From Ilumatobacteraceae bacterium (GTDB lineage Bacteria; Actinomycetota; Acidimicrobiia; Acidimicrobiales; Ilumatobacteraceae): DNA of 64,000 bases. Every line of letters begins with the position of its first letter. Positions within the stretch are counted from its first letter, which is position 1. Below the pieces are notes generated by a model that was not told the DNA's origin, made no database searches, and saw nothing but the letters and a program-made list of their open reading frames with translations. A program made the position numbers and the translations under genes. Location of the stretch: positions 3,125,595 to 3,189,594 of the forward strand of contig JAWPMO010000001.1 in assembly GCA_033344875.1 (NCBI GenBank). Reading direction: 5' to 3'. This document shows positions 52,042 to 60,931 of this stretch, piece after piece.

Positions 52042-54533
52042 GTCCCGGCACCACCTCCGGAGGTCGACGACACTCCGACCGCGCCGGCAACTCCGGAGTC
52101 TCGCAGGAGGCACCCGGCGGCTCGATCCTGGGCACGCGGGTACGGCGCACCGAAGACCCGGCGCTGCTCACCGGGGCCGCCCGATACGTGGCCGACCTGC
52201 CGCTCGAGCGCCCGCTCCACGCCGCATTCGTCCGCAGCGACATCCCCCACGGGATCCTCACAGCCGTGCATCTCGACGACGCAGCCGCGATGCCCGGCGT
52301 CGTCGCCGTGTGGACCGCAGCCGAGCTCGGCCTGCCGCCCCATCAGGGCCGCGTCACCGCCCACGAGCACTTCGCGCGGCCTCCGCTCGCGACCGAGCGG
52401 GTGCGGTTCGTGGGCGAGCCGATCGCGGTGGTGTTCGCGGAGACCGGCCGAGCCGCCGCTGACGCGGCCGAGGCGGTGTGGGCCGACATCGATCTGCTTC
52501 CCGCGCTGATCGACCCGGAAGAGGCCATCGCCGCCGACGCGCCGGCGTTGTTCCCGGAGCACGGCTCGAACGAAGTGCGCAACATCGTCGATCCCGTCCG
52601 GCTCGACCCGTCGATCGGCGCCGACCACGTCGTGCGGGGGCGGTATGTGAACCAACGCATCGCGGTCGCCTCGATGGAACCTGACGCGTGCGCCGCGGCA
52701 CCTGCCGACGACGGGCGCCTCACCGTGTGGGCATCGACGCAGGGCGCTCAGCTGCTGCGGACCCAGCTCGCCGCGGCGCTGGGCATCTCACCCGACGAGT
52801 TGCACCTGATCACGCCGCACGTCGGCGGCGGCTTCGGCGGCAAGATCGGGGTCCACTCCGAGTACGTCGTCGTCGCGGCGGCGGCCCGCCGGCTCGGTCG
52901 GGCTGTGCGATGGATCCCGACGCGGCGCGACGACATGGTCGCCATGTTCCACGCTCGCGCCCAGGTCCAGTACGTCGAGTTGGGTTGCCGTTCCGATGGC
53001 ACGTTCACCGGATTGCGGGTGCGGCTGGTCGGCGACGCCGGGGCCTACCCGGGCATGGGGGCGGCGCTACCGGTCAACACGCGCAAGATGGCCCACGGCA
53101 ACTATGAGCTGCCCGGCATTCAGTTCGACGTCGTCACCGCCGCAACCAACACTACGCCGATCGGCGCGTACCGGGGCGCGGGCCGACCGGAGGCGACGGC
53201 GTTGATCGAACGGGCCGTTGACCAGGCGGCGCTCGAGCTGGGGATCGACCCGATCGAGCTGCGCGAACGGACGCTCCTGACCGACGATGTGTTCCCGTTC
53301 ACCACGCTCACCGGAGTTCGCTACGACTCGGGGCGATACCGCCATGCGCTGCGCACCGCGGCCGAACTCGTCGACTACGACGACCTGCGCGCCGAACAGG
53401 CCGCCCGTCGGGAACGCAACGAGCCGGTGCAGCTCGGCATCGGCGTGGCGGCATACGTGGAGATCACCGCCGCCGGCGCACCCAACGAGTACGCCGCGGT
53501 GGAAGTCCACGCGGACGGCTCCGCGACGGTTTTCGCCGGCACGTCGGCGCACGGCCAGGGCCATCAGACCGCGTACGCCATGATCGTGTCGGCCGCCACC
53601 GGCATCCCGGTGGAACGAATGCGTCTGGTCGACGGCGACACCGACCGCGTCCCCGTCGGTTCCGGCACGGGCGGGTCGCGGTCGCTGCAGATCGGCGGAT
53701 CGGCGGTCCATCGCGCCGCCGAAGTGCTCGTCGATCGGGCCCGGCACCTCGCGGCGTCGCTGCTCGAAGCCGACCCGGGCGACATCGTGGTCGACGTCTC
53801 GGAGGGCACGATCGGCGTCGTCGGAGTACCGGCGGTGTCGTACACGTGGGCCCAGCTCGCCGAGGCCTCGACCGAGCCGCTCGATGGCGACTTCATCTTC
53901 GAACAGCTCGGTGCGACATTTCCGTTCGGGGCTCATATCAGCGTGGTCGAGGTCGACCTCGAGACGGGTCGCACCGTCGTGCTCCGTCACGTCGCGGTCG
54001 ACGACTGCGGCACCGTGCTCAATCCGTTGCTCGTCGAGGGTCAACAACACGGCGGGATCGCCGCGGCCATCGGCCAAGCGTTGTTCGAGGAGATCCGTTT
54101 CGACGACGACGGCAACCCGATCACGTCGAACTTCGCCGACTACGGGCTGATGTCGGCGGCCGAGCTCCCGAGCTTCGACGTGCACTCCACCGAGACGCCG
54201 ACGCCGCTCAACCCGCTCGGCGCCAAGGGCATCGGCGAAGCCGCCACCATCGGTGGCACGCCCGCCGTGCAGAACGCGGTCATCGACGCGGTCTCCCACC
54301 TTGGTATCCGTCACCTCGACATGCCGTGCACGCCGGAGCGAGTGTGGCGCGCAGTGCGCGACGCCCGCGCCGGCAACCCGCCTCCCCCGTGGCGACCACC
54401 GCCCCCGATTTTCGATCGCCTCGATGCGGAAGCCGTAGCTGTCGACGACGTCGAGGCCACCCGCGGAGCGATCGATGCCCCCGATGTGGAGACACCCGGA
54501 TCGACGGTCGACGCCGACGCCGACGCGCTCTGA
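52038..54533 (+). CDS. Xanthine/CO dehydrogenase-family molybdopterin-binding large subunit (form II-like)
   Basis: This 831-aa protein has the aldehyde-oxidase/xanthine-dehydrogenase a/b hammerhead from about residue 27 and the molybdopterin domain: GGGFGGK motif, the active-site loop AYRGAGR at 377-383 and the GAKGIGE catalytic Glu region near 730. The AYRGAGR loop is that of form II and other family members; true aerobic CO dehydrogenases have AYxCSFR. Small (2Fe-2S) and medium (FAD) subunits are not adjacent, so partner subunits must be encoded elsewhere. The GTG start is chosen by family length. A C-terminal 60-residue Asp/Ala/Val-rich tail is unusual. Confidence 0.9.
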   Translation: MSPGTTSGGRRHSDRAGNSGVSQEAPGGSILGTRVRRTEDPALLTGAARYVADLPLERPLHAAFVRSDIPHGILTAVHLDDAAAMPGVVAVWTAAELGLPPHQGRVTAHEHFARPPLATERVRFVGEPIAVVFAETGRAAADAAEAVWADIDLLPALIDPEEAIAADAPALFPEHGSNEVRNIVDPVRLDPSIGADHVVRGRYVNQRIAVASMEPDACAAAPADDGRLTVWASTQGAQLLRTQLAAALGISPDELHLITPHVGGGFGGKIGVHSEYVVVAAAARRLGRAVRWIPTRRDDMVAMFHARAQVQYVELGCRSDGTFTGLRVRLVGDAGAYPGMGAALPVNTRKMAHGNYELPGIQFDVVTAATNTTPIGAYRGAGRPEATALIERAVDQAALELGIDPIELRERTLLTDDVFPFTTLTGVRYDSGRYRHALRTAAELVDYDDLRAEQAARRERNEPVQLGIGVAAYVEITAAGAPNEYAAVEVHADGSATVFAGTSAHGQGHQTAYAMIVSAATGIPVERMRLVDGDTDRVPVGSGTGGSRSLQIGGSAVHRAAEVLVDRARHLAASLLEADPGDIVVDVSEGTIGVVGVPAVSYTWAQLAEASTEPLDGDFIFEQLGATFPFGAHISVVEVDLETGRTVVLRHVAVDDCGTVLNPLLVEGQQHGGIAAAIGQALFEEIRFDDDGNPITSNFADYGLMSAAELPSFDVHSTETPTPLNPLGAKGIGEAATIGGTPAVQNAVIDAVSHLGIRHLDMPCTPERVWRAVRDARAGNPPPPWRPPPPIFDRLDAEAVAVDDVEATRGAIDAPDVETPGSTVDADADAL

Positions 54534-54712
54534 ACACCCGAACCGTTCGAGCCGAACACCGAGGGCTGCCGGCTCAGTGCCCCGACAGCGGTCAACGTGA
54601 CGCGACGGGCGGGTGCCCGTGCGGCGGCCGCATGACCCTGACACCACGGCGGGCGTCGACGCCAGAGTGCGCGCACCGGGCGGCGGTGCCCGGTCCCGTA
54701 TCGTCGGGGTTC

Positions 54713-55156
54713 GTGACGATCGAGATCCGGCGGGCGGTACCAGACGACCTCACCGACGTCCTCGAGCTCGTCGCCGAGTACTGCGCCGCCGACGGCCACA
54801 CGTACGCCGTGGAAACCGCGACGGCAGGCGTCGAGCCGCTCCTGCACGACGACCGCCACGGCACGATCTGGTTCGCGCACGAGGGCGAAAGACCCGAGGG
54901 GTACGCCATCGTGACCTGGGGGTGGTCGATCGAGGTCGGCGGTCTCGACGTCGTGCTCGACGAGATCTACGTGCGCGACCGCAACCGCGGCACCGGGAGC
55001 CGACTGATCGAGCTGCTCGAGCTCGACTGCCGGCAGCGAGCCGTGAAGCGCATCTTCCTCGAGACCGAAGGCCCCAACCACGATGCGCGCCGGTTGTACG
55101 AACGACACGGCTACACCGCCGACACATCGATCTGGATGGCGAAGGAACTGTGCTGA
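54713..55156 (+). CDS. GNAT family N-acetyltransferase
   Basis: This 147-aa GNAT protein starts at GTG 54713 and shows the fold from EIRRAVPDDLTDVLELV through the acetyl-CoA-binding segment (EIYVRDRNRGTGSRLIE, a variant of Q/RxxGxG/A) to LYERHGYTADTSIWM. It acetylates an amine of unknown identity. The last codons overlap the start of the lipoprotein protease by 7 bp, so both are likely transcribed together. Confidence 0.9.
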   Translation: MTIEIRRAVPDDLTDVLELVAEYCAADGHTYAVETATAGVEPLLHDDRHGTIWFAHEGERPEGYAIVTWGWSIEVGGLDVVLDEIYVRDRNRGTGSRLIELLELDCRQRAVKRIFLETEGPNHDARRLYERHGYTADTSIWMAKELC

Positions 55157-55806
55157 AGGCCGCCGCTCTGGCGGCCACGTCTCTGCTCATCGGCACCGCG
55201 TGTGCCCCCGACCCTCCGAGCGCGGTGATCGGCATCGTCGTCGACTCGTGCGACCCGGGCCAGGAGGTCGGCAGCGGCATGATCGTCGCCCCGGGACTCG
55301 CCCTCACCGCCGCGCACGTCGTCGCCGGCGCCGACGAGATCGTCGTACGTCGCGGCGCCCACGAGACCGTGGCGACCATCACCGGGTTCGATCCGGAGAT
55401 GGATCTCGCATACCTCACGTTCGACGCCGTCCCCACGCGGGTGATGCCGGTCGACAGCACTGACGTCGAGGCCGGCGACATCGGGCTCGCGTACGTCGTG
55501 CGCGATGGCGAGGTCGTGTCGGTACCGGTCGTGATCCGGCGTCGCATCAACATCCGGACCGAGGACATCTACATCGAGGGGGAGACACTTCGGCCCGGGT
55601 TCGACCTCGATGCCGAGATCCAGTCGGGTGACTCGGGCGGTGCCGTCGTCGTCGACGGTCGGATCGTCGGCGTGATCTGGGCCCGCAGCAACCGGTTCGA
55701 CCGTCGCGCCTACGCGATCGATCCGGTCCGCGCCGGCGACCTCATCTCCGAGCAACGACGGACCGGGCAGCTCGGCGACGAGGTCGACATCGCCCGCTGC
55801 CACTGA
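55150..55806 (+). CDS. Trypsin-like serine protease lipoprotein
   Basis: This 218-aa secreted protein starts at GTG 55150, with a short signal ending LLIGTAC (lipidated Cys18). The trypsin-like fold has a complete catalytic triad: His56 in LTAAHVV, Asp85 in DLAYL and Ser162 in SGDSGGAV. It is smaller than most S1 proteases and has no PDZ domain, so it is closer to a minimal HtrA/S1C-like surface protease. The substrate is unknown. The frame overlaps the GNAT gene. Confidence 0.88.
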   Translation: MLKAAALAATSLLIGTACAPDPPSAVIGIVVDSCDPGQEVGSGMIVAPGLALTAAHVVAGADEIVVRRGAHETVATITGFDPEMDLAYLTFDAVPTRVMPVDSTDVEAGDIGLAYVVRDGEVVSVPVVIRRRINIRTEDIYIEGETLRPGFDLDAEIQSGDSGGAVVVDGRIVGVIWARSNRFDRRAYAIDPVRAGDLISEQRRTGQLGDEVDIARCH

Positions 55807-55822
55807 CCCCGTCGGCGCAGCG

Positions 55823-57217
55823 TCAGGACAGATCGCCGGGGTTCCAGAACCCCGGCAGCGGCGTCGACCGGCCGGCGGCATACGCCGCGAGTCGGGCCAG
55901 CGCCTCGTCGTCGAACACGTCGATGATGTCGAACACGGCCTCGGGTCCGGCGGCTCGCACGGCGAGATCGAACTCCGACCGGTGCTTCGGCAGCGCCGAT
56001 GTGAGCACGAGCACACGCTCGCCGAGCCCGCGGAGCGTGTGCGCTCGTCCGAGGGTCCGCCAGACGGCGTCGATCGACGTCAGGCCGCCGCGGTAGCGGA
56101 CGAACGCGCCGCCGACCTCGATCACCCATCGACCACCGGTCGCGTCCTCGACGACGTCGTGCACCACGAGACCGCTGCCCTTCAGCCGCACGCCGGGGCC
56201 GGAACCCTCCGTGAACCCGGCAGCCGCGAGGACCTCGGCCACTCGGTCCTTCGCGCCGCTCTGACGCACCGTGTCGAGCGGGAGCGGCTCGCCCTCTTCC
56301 TCCACCCGGGCACGAGCGAGCTCGACGTAGCCGGGATCGAGGTCGTACCCGACATAGCGCCGACCGAGACGCGACGCCGCCACCAACGACGATCCGCTCC
56401 CCATGAACGGGTCGAGCACCAGGTCGTCGGCGTACGTGTACAGCTCGATCAGTTTCTCGGGGAGTTCGACGGGGAAGGGCGCGGGGTGTCCCACCCGCCG
56501 GGCGCTCTCGGTGGGCGTCTGCCAGACGTCGAGCGTCAGCGCCATGAAGTCCTCGGTGCTGATCGTCGGCTCGTGCGGCAACTCCTGCTTGCGCCGCTGC
56601 TCGGGCGTGAGGGCGCGTTGGAAGCGGCCCTTGCTCGCCACGATCACCCGTTCGGTCACGTCGCGCAGCACCGGGTTGGACGGGCTCCGGAACGACCCCC
56701 AGGCGCACGACCCGCTGGCACCGGCGCCCTTCTGCCACACGATCTCGCCGCGCAACAGCAGGCCGAGCCGGTCTTGCAGGATGTGGATGACGTCGGCCGC
56801 GAGGCTCCGGTACGGCTTGCGGCCCAGGTTCGCGACGTTGACGGCGATCCGGCCCCCGGGTTCGAGCACACGCACACACTCGGCGAAGACGTCGTGGAGC
56901 AGTTCGAGGTATTCGAGGTACGAGCTGGGGACACCGTCACGTTCCAACTCCTCCTCGTACTGCTTGCCGGCGAAGTACGGCGGGGAGGTGACGACGAGCG
57001 CCACCGATCCGTCGTCGACCGCGGTCATGTCGCGGGCGTCGCCGACCACGAACGGTTCGGCGACCGGCTCGGGCGGGAGCACGGTTGCATCGTCGTCGAG
57101 CACCGGCGGCTCGAACCGGCCGTAGAAGCCCGAGGCGTCGTGCGACTCGCGTCGGCTCACCCCGAAGTTGGACGTGGCGGTGCCACGAGCGCGCGCGTCC
57201 GGGGCTTCATCCGTCAT
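55823..57217 (-). CDS. Site-specific DNA methyltransferase (beta-type order) with C-terminal extension
   Basis: This 464-aa methyltransferase has motif IV TSPPY at 77-81 before the SAM-binding motif I DPFMGSG at 269-275, the order of beta-class N4-cytosine/N6-adenine enzymes; SPPY favours m4C. A region of about 145 residues (from 320) after the catalytic core has strand-helix pattern with HDVVED...WVIEVGG (reminiscent of, but lacking the Lys of, a PD-(D/E)xK motif). No restriction gene is adjacent, so it is an orphan enzyme, perhaps epigenetic or an R-M fusion. It overlaps the flavoprotein gene end by 11 bp. Confidence 0.88.
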   Translation of the reverse strand: MTDEAPDARARGTATSNFGVSRRESHDASGFYGRFEPPVLDDDATVLPPEPVAEPFVVGDARDMTAVDDGSVALVVTSPPYFAGKQYEEELERDGVPSSYLEYLELLHDVFAECVRVLEPGGRIAVNVANLGRKPYRSLAADVIHILQDRLGLLLRGEIVWQKGAGASGSCAWGSFRSPSNPVLRDVTERVIVASKGRFQRALTPEQRRKQELPHEPTISTEDFMALTLDVWQTPTESARRVGHPAPFPVELPEKLIELYTYADDLVLDPFMGSGSSLVAASRLGRRYVGYDLDPGYVELARARVEEEGEPLPLDTVRQSGAKDRVAEVLAAAGFTEGSGPGVRLKGSGLVVHDVVEDATGGRWVIEVGGAFVRYRGGLTSIDAVWRTLGRAHTLRGLGERVLVLTSALPKHRSEFDLAVRAAGPEAVFDIIDVFDDEALARLAAYAAGRSTPLPGFWNPGDLS

Positions 57218-58469
57218 CGCTCGTCAGGCTACGCGACCCGTCGCGCTCACCGCGCGACCACTTCGACGCTGCGCGCGCAGCCACCACGCCGGTGCTGAAC
57301 GACGCCTGCAGCAGGTACCCGCCGGTCGGCGCGTCCCAGTCGATCATCTCACCGGCCACGAACGTGCCGGGGCGGCGGCGCAGCATCAGATCGGTGTCGA
57401 GTTCGTCGAGCGAGATGCCGCCGGCGGTCGAGATCGCCCGGTCGATCGGCATCAGGTCGTCGACCGCGATCGGGACGTGTTTGACGAGCGCCGCCATCGC
57501 CGCAGGCTCGTCCGGCAGGGCCGGACCGCACCCCTCGCGGAGCAGGTTGATCGCGACGAGGTCGAGGCCGAGCGCTCGCCGCAGCCAGGTGCTGACCGAG
57601 TCTTTCGGGCGGCGCCGTTCGAGTCGCGCGGCGAGCTGGTCGGCCGTCTGGTCGGGATGCAGGTCGATCGCGATCGTGGCGACACCGGCCCGCTCGAGTT
57701 CGGTCCGCACCGCACGGCCGACTCCGTACACCGGGCCACCTTCCAGCCCGGTCGCGGCGACGATCGCGTCGCCCCGCACCGTGGCACGGCCGGCGGTGAT
57801 CGAGACGTTCTTGAGCGGTTGACCGGCGAACCGCTCGGCGAAGCCGTCGCTCCAGCGCACCGCGAACCCGGCGTTGGCCGGGCGGAGCGACGTGACGCCG
57901 ACACCGATCGACTCGACGAGCGGCACCCATCCCCCGTCGGAGCCGACCCGTGGCCAACTCGCTCCGCCCAGAGCCAGCACGGTCACGTCGGGACGCACCC
58001 CGATCTCCGCACCGTCGGCATCGGCGAAACGGTGCGCGCCGTCGGCGTCCCACCCGAGCCACCGGTGACGCGTCGCGAACTGCACGCCGAGATCGTCGAG
58101 CCGCCGCAACCAGGCCCGCAGCAGCGGCGTCGCCCGGAACGACACCGGGAACACCCGTCCGCTCGAACCGACAAACGTCTCCTCGCCCAGCGATGCACAC
58201 CAGGCGCGGAGATCGTCGGGCCCGAACTCGGCGAGCAGCGGTGCGACCCACCCCGTCGCGTCGTAGCGGCGGGTGAACGAGTCGAGTGGTTCGCTGTGTG
58301 TCAGGTTGAGCCCGCCGCGGCCGGCGAGGAGCAGTTTGCGGCCGACCGACGGCTTGTGCTCGTAGACGGTCACCGCGACACCGTCGCCGGCCAGGTACTC
58401 GGCCGCGATCAGGCCGGCGGGTCCTCCACCGATCACCGCGGCGGTCCGGGCGCGCTGCGCCTCAGGCAT
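57207..58469 (-). CDS. BaiN/HI0933-like NAD(P)/FAD-dependent oxidoreductase
   Basis: This 420-aa flavoprotein has an N-terminal dinucleotide-binding GGGPAGL motif, the VGRKLLLAGRGGLNLTHSE segment of the HI0933/BaiN family, the VLALGGASWPRVGSDGG segment and a C-terminal GTFVAGEMIDWDAPTGGYLLQ motif. The ATG at 58469 is taken, as the FAD-binding strand follows directly. Related proteins include BaiN, a bile-acid flavoprotein, but most are uncharacterised. Gene order with the methyltransferase (overlap) and the GNAT upstream (80 bp) suggests one minus-strand transcript. Confidence 0.88.
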   Translation of the reverse strand: MPEAQRARTAAVIGGGPAGLIAAEYLAGDGVAVTVYEHKPSVGRKLLLAGRGGLNLTHSEPLDSFTRRYDATGWVAPLLAEFGPDDLRAWCASLGEETFVGSSGRVFPVSFRATPLLRAWLRRLDDLGVQFATRHRWLGWDADGAHRFADADGAEIGVRPDVTVLALGGASWPRVGSDGGWVPLVESIGVGVTSLRPANAGFAVRWSDGFAERFAGQPLKNVSITAGRATVRGDAIVAATGLEGGPVYGVGRAVRTELERAGVATIAIDLHPDQTADQLAARLERRRPKDSVSTWLRRALGLDLVAINLLREGCGPALPDEPAAMAALVKHVPIAVDDLMPIDRAISTAGGISLDELDTDLMLRRRPGTFVAGEMIDWDAPTGGYLLQASFSTGVVAARAASKWSRGERDGSRSLTSDDG

Positions 58470-58549
58470 CAGTGACCACCAACATCGGCAACCATCATGT
58501 CGGCGACCGGGGCCCGACCGGCACACGCCGGCGCGAAGGGTCGGCGATG

Positions 58550-58996
58550 TCAGGTCGGGCCAAGGCGGAACATCCAACGGTCGGGCTCGGCAAGCGGCTC
58601 GTAACCGAACCGGGCGTACAGGTCGTGGGCGTCGGCGGTGGCGAGCAGTTGCCGCTTGATTGTGACCACGTCGGGGTGCTCGACGATCGCCCGGACCATC
58701 GCGGCGCCGAGGCCGGCGCCGCGCGCCTCGTCGACCACGTACACGTCGGCCAGCCAGGCGAACGTGGCGAGGTCGGTCACCATCCGGGCGAACCCGACCT
58801 GGTCACCGTCGGCCGCGTACGCGCCCACGACGAGCGCGCTGTGCTCGATCGCCCGGCGCTGCGTCTCGAACGATCGCCCGGGCGCCCAATACGACTCGAC
58901 GGAGATCCACCGATGCACCGCCTCGACGTCCACGCGGGCCCGGTCGGTACTGACCACGTGGCTCCCGTGAACGAACTCGATCAATCGTGGCGGCAC
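58550..58996 (-). CDS. GNAT family N-acetyltransferase
   Basis: This 148-aa GNAT starts at GTG 58996, where the family sequence begins; the longer frame runs into the hairpin at 59047-59083. Conserved features: VGFARMVTDLATFAWLADVYVVDEARGAGLGAAMVRAIVEHP with the RGxGxG acetyl-CoA loop, and DLYARFGYEPL at the end. Substrate unknown. Confidence 0.88.
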   Translation of the reverse strand: MPPRLIEFVHGSHVVSTDRARVDVEAVHRWISVESYWAPGRSFETQRRAIEHSALVVGAYAADGDQVGFARMVTDLATFAWLADVYVVDEARGAGLGAAMVRAIVEHPDVVTIKRQLLATADAHDLYARFGYEPLAEPDRWMFRLGPT

Positions 58997-59046
58997 CGGA
59001 CCATCATGGCCGCCGACCGCATCCCGTCGCCTCTTGGGTTCGCACG

Positions 59047-59083
59047 CGACGATGTCCACGGCGGCGTGCCGTGGACATCGTCG
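59047..59083. terminator. Hairpin with 16-bp perfect arms and 5-nt loop (possible terminator)
   Basis: Bases 59047-59062 are the exact reverse complement of 59068-59083, with loop GGCGT. It lies between the 3' end of the M28 peptidase gene (59157) and the start of the GNAT gene (58996), both on the minus strand. No U-tract follows, so a classical intrinsic terminator is not certain; it could also be a U-less terminator, an RNA stability element or a protein-binding site. Confidence 0.5.
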
Positions 59084-59120
59084 TCGGCGACACCGACCAT
59101 GGTCGAACACGGTCGACCGG

Positions 59121-59160
59121 TCGGGATCAGTCGGGGTCAGTCGGGGTCAGTCGGGGTCAG
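59121..59160. repeat. 10-bp tandem repeat (TCGGGGTCAG) x4 at the end of the M28 gene
   Basis: Four contiguous 10-mers, three identical and one with a single change (TCGGGATCAG at 59121-59130). On the minus strand each unit reads CTGACCCCGA and holds a TGA. The first such TGA on the minus strand (59159-59157) is the peptidase stop; since the unit is 10 bp, the following TGAs fall in the other two frames, so readthrough would be stopped in all frames. Confidence 0.8.
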
Positions 59161-60764
59161 TCGACGTCGAGATCGTGGTCGTGATCATCGGCGAGGCCAC
59201 CGCCGCCCGGGAGGAACGTGCCTTCCGGGCCTGCGGGTGCCGCGAGCGACTGGCTCGAGGGCACCTTGCGACCCGGGACACCGTTGACGCTGGCCGTCGA
59301 GTACGCGTAGGTCAACACGGCGAATGCGATCGCGTCGCTGTTGACATCGAGCGCCTCGAGGTTCACGTTGTCGTACGTGTCGCACGCCAGGTGGTAGCAC
59401 GGGTCGTACTGATCGCCGGCGGTGCCGCCCCAGATCGCGACCTGAGCGGGCGACTTGATCCCCTCGGCCCCGGTGAAGAGGCCGCTGGCCGGGATGCCGT
59501 TGTTGATGAACGCCTGATAGTCACTCCGACCGGAGAACGCCGAGTCCTCGTAGGGGACGCCACGCATCGTGAAGAACGACTCCAGCGTGTCCTCGAGGTC
59601 GATCGACCCGTCGGGGATCGGTGCCGTGGCGGTGAACGTCGACTCGTCGGCGTCGTAGATACCGAAGATGTGGTTCGGTGAGCCGATCATGTCGAAGTTG
59701 AGGTAGAGCGCAATCTCGTCCAACTGCTCCTGTGTGCGCTGCGCGACCCACTCGGTCGAGCCGATGAGGCCCGCTTCTTCGGCGCCCCACCATGCGAATC
59801 GCACGGTGTTCTGCGGCCGGTGGTTCGCGAGCTGCTCGGCGATCTCGAGGAGTGCTGCCGAACCGCTTCCGTTGTCGTTGATACCTGGGCCACGCTGCAC
59901 CGAATCGAGGTGTGCGCCGGCCATGACGATGTTGGCATCGTTCCGTCCGGGCAGTTCGGCGATCACGTTCTTCTGCGGCCGGCTCTCGGGTGGATCGACA
60001 TCGACGAATGCGGTCGCTCCGGCTTGGGACAGCGACACACCGTCGGCGAACGACGCGCCGACGACGGGAATGGCCACGATGTTCGGCCCGCCGAGCGTGC
60101 CGACGATCAGGCCCTCACGAGTCGGGTCGTTGCCCTGGTTGAAGATGATCACGGCCTCTGCTCCTGCCGCCTCGGCGTTGAGCGCCTTGATCGCGAAGCT
60201 GCACGTACCACGCTGGATCAGCGCGATGTCGGCCGGCCCGGAGAAGTCGAGTCCGACGAAGTCGCTCGCCTCACACGCGCTGGTGCTCGCCCGCGGCGGT
60301 TCGAGCGCGAGGTCGACGCCGATCACGCCACCCGACACCTCAGCGAAGCCGCTACCGGTGTAGGCACCGGTCTCGTAGGTTCCGGTCACCGGCGTGAGCT
60401 GCTGCAACACGGGGGGCGGGGTGAAGATGAACGGGAACTCCTCGACGGTGACGTTCCAGCCGGCCGCCTCCATCGTGTCGACCACGTAGTCGACACTCTG
60501 CTCGTAGCCCTCGGTACCTGCCGCCCGGATGCCGCCATTGGCATCGGCGATCGCCTGGAACGCTGCCTGGTGTTCGCGGACTCCGTCGACGCGTACGCAT
60601 TCGAGCAACTTGTCGTAGGTGTTGTTGTTTCGCGTGTCGCAGCCGTCCTGGCTGGGTGCGGCCGCAGCCGACACCGGTATCAGCGTGGTCGCAGCCATGG
60701 CGGCGGCCACGAGACCGGCACGGGCGACACGTCGGCGAGATCGATCGATGGTCATGTGGAACAT
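59157..60764 (-). CDS. Secreted M28 family zinc aminopeptidase with PA domain
   Basis: This 535-aa exported protein has a signal peptide of about 36 residues ending SAAAA, a short leading domain, a protease-associated (PA) insert at about 130-260, and the M28 catalytic domain. All metal and catalytic residues known from Streptomyces aminopeptidase have counterparts: His285 (GAHLDS), Asp297 (INDNGSG), Glu329/Glu330 (GAEEAG), Asp358 (NFDMIG) and His458 (CYHLACDTYDN). It would remove N-terminal amino acids from peptides outside the cell. The C-terminal tail is rich in Asp/His (LADDHDHDLDVD), perhaps metal-binding. An ATG three codons later could also be the start. Confidence 0.92.
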   Translation of the reverse strand: MFHMTIDRSRRRVARAGLVAAAMAATTLIPVSAAAAPSQDGCDTRNNNTYDKLLECVRVDGVREHQAAFQAIADANGGIRAAGTEGYEQSVDYVVDTMEAAGWNVTVEEFPFIFTPPPVLQQLTPVTGTYETGAYTGSGFAEVSGGVIGVDLALEPPRASTSACEASDFVGLDFSGPADIALIQRGTCSFAIKALNAEAAGAEAVIIFNQGNDPTREGLIVGTLGGPNIVAIPVVGASFADGVSLSQAGATAFVDVDPPESRPQKNVIAELPGRNDANIVMAGAHLDSVQRGPGINDNGSGSAALLEIAEQLANHRPQNTVRFAWWGAEEAGLIGSTEWVAQRTQEQLDEIALYLNFDMIGSPNHIFGIYDADESTFTATAPIPDGSIDLEDTLESFFTMRGVPYEDSAFSGRSDYQAFINNGIPASGLFTGAEGIKSPAQVAIWGGTAGDQYDPCYHLACDTYDNVNLEALDVNSDAIAFAVLTYAYSTASVNGVPGRKVPSSQSLAAPAGPEGTFLPGGGGLADDHDHDLDVD

Positions 60765-60931
60765 CCCTTCGTCAGCCAGTCATCGACTGGAACAGTTGAC
60801 CCGCCCGGCGCGCGAACATAACCATCCGAGTGGCCACTGTCGAGCGGTGCGGCGAACGCTTGACACGACGACACAATCACCTGACTCGGCCCCTCTCGCG
60901 CCGATTCGCGCGGCCGTTCCGCCGGCGTCGG

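Noticed and set aside
52038-54533. Aerobic CO dehydrogenase (coxL form I)
   Set aside because: The active-site loop is AYRGAGR rather than the Cys-containing AYxCSFR, and coxS/coxM are not present.
53067-54647. 526-aa minus-strand ORF opposite the molybdenum hydroxylase
   Set aside because: Shadow frame; the plus-strand product has all family motifs.
55823-57217. A complete restriction-modification system around the methyltransferase
   Set aside because: Neighbours are a flavoprotein and a protease/GNAT pair; no endonuclease or specificity gene is adjacent.
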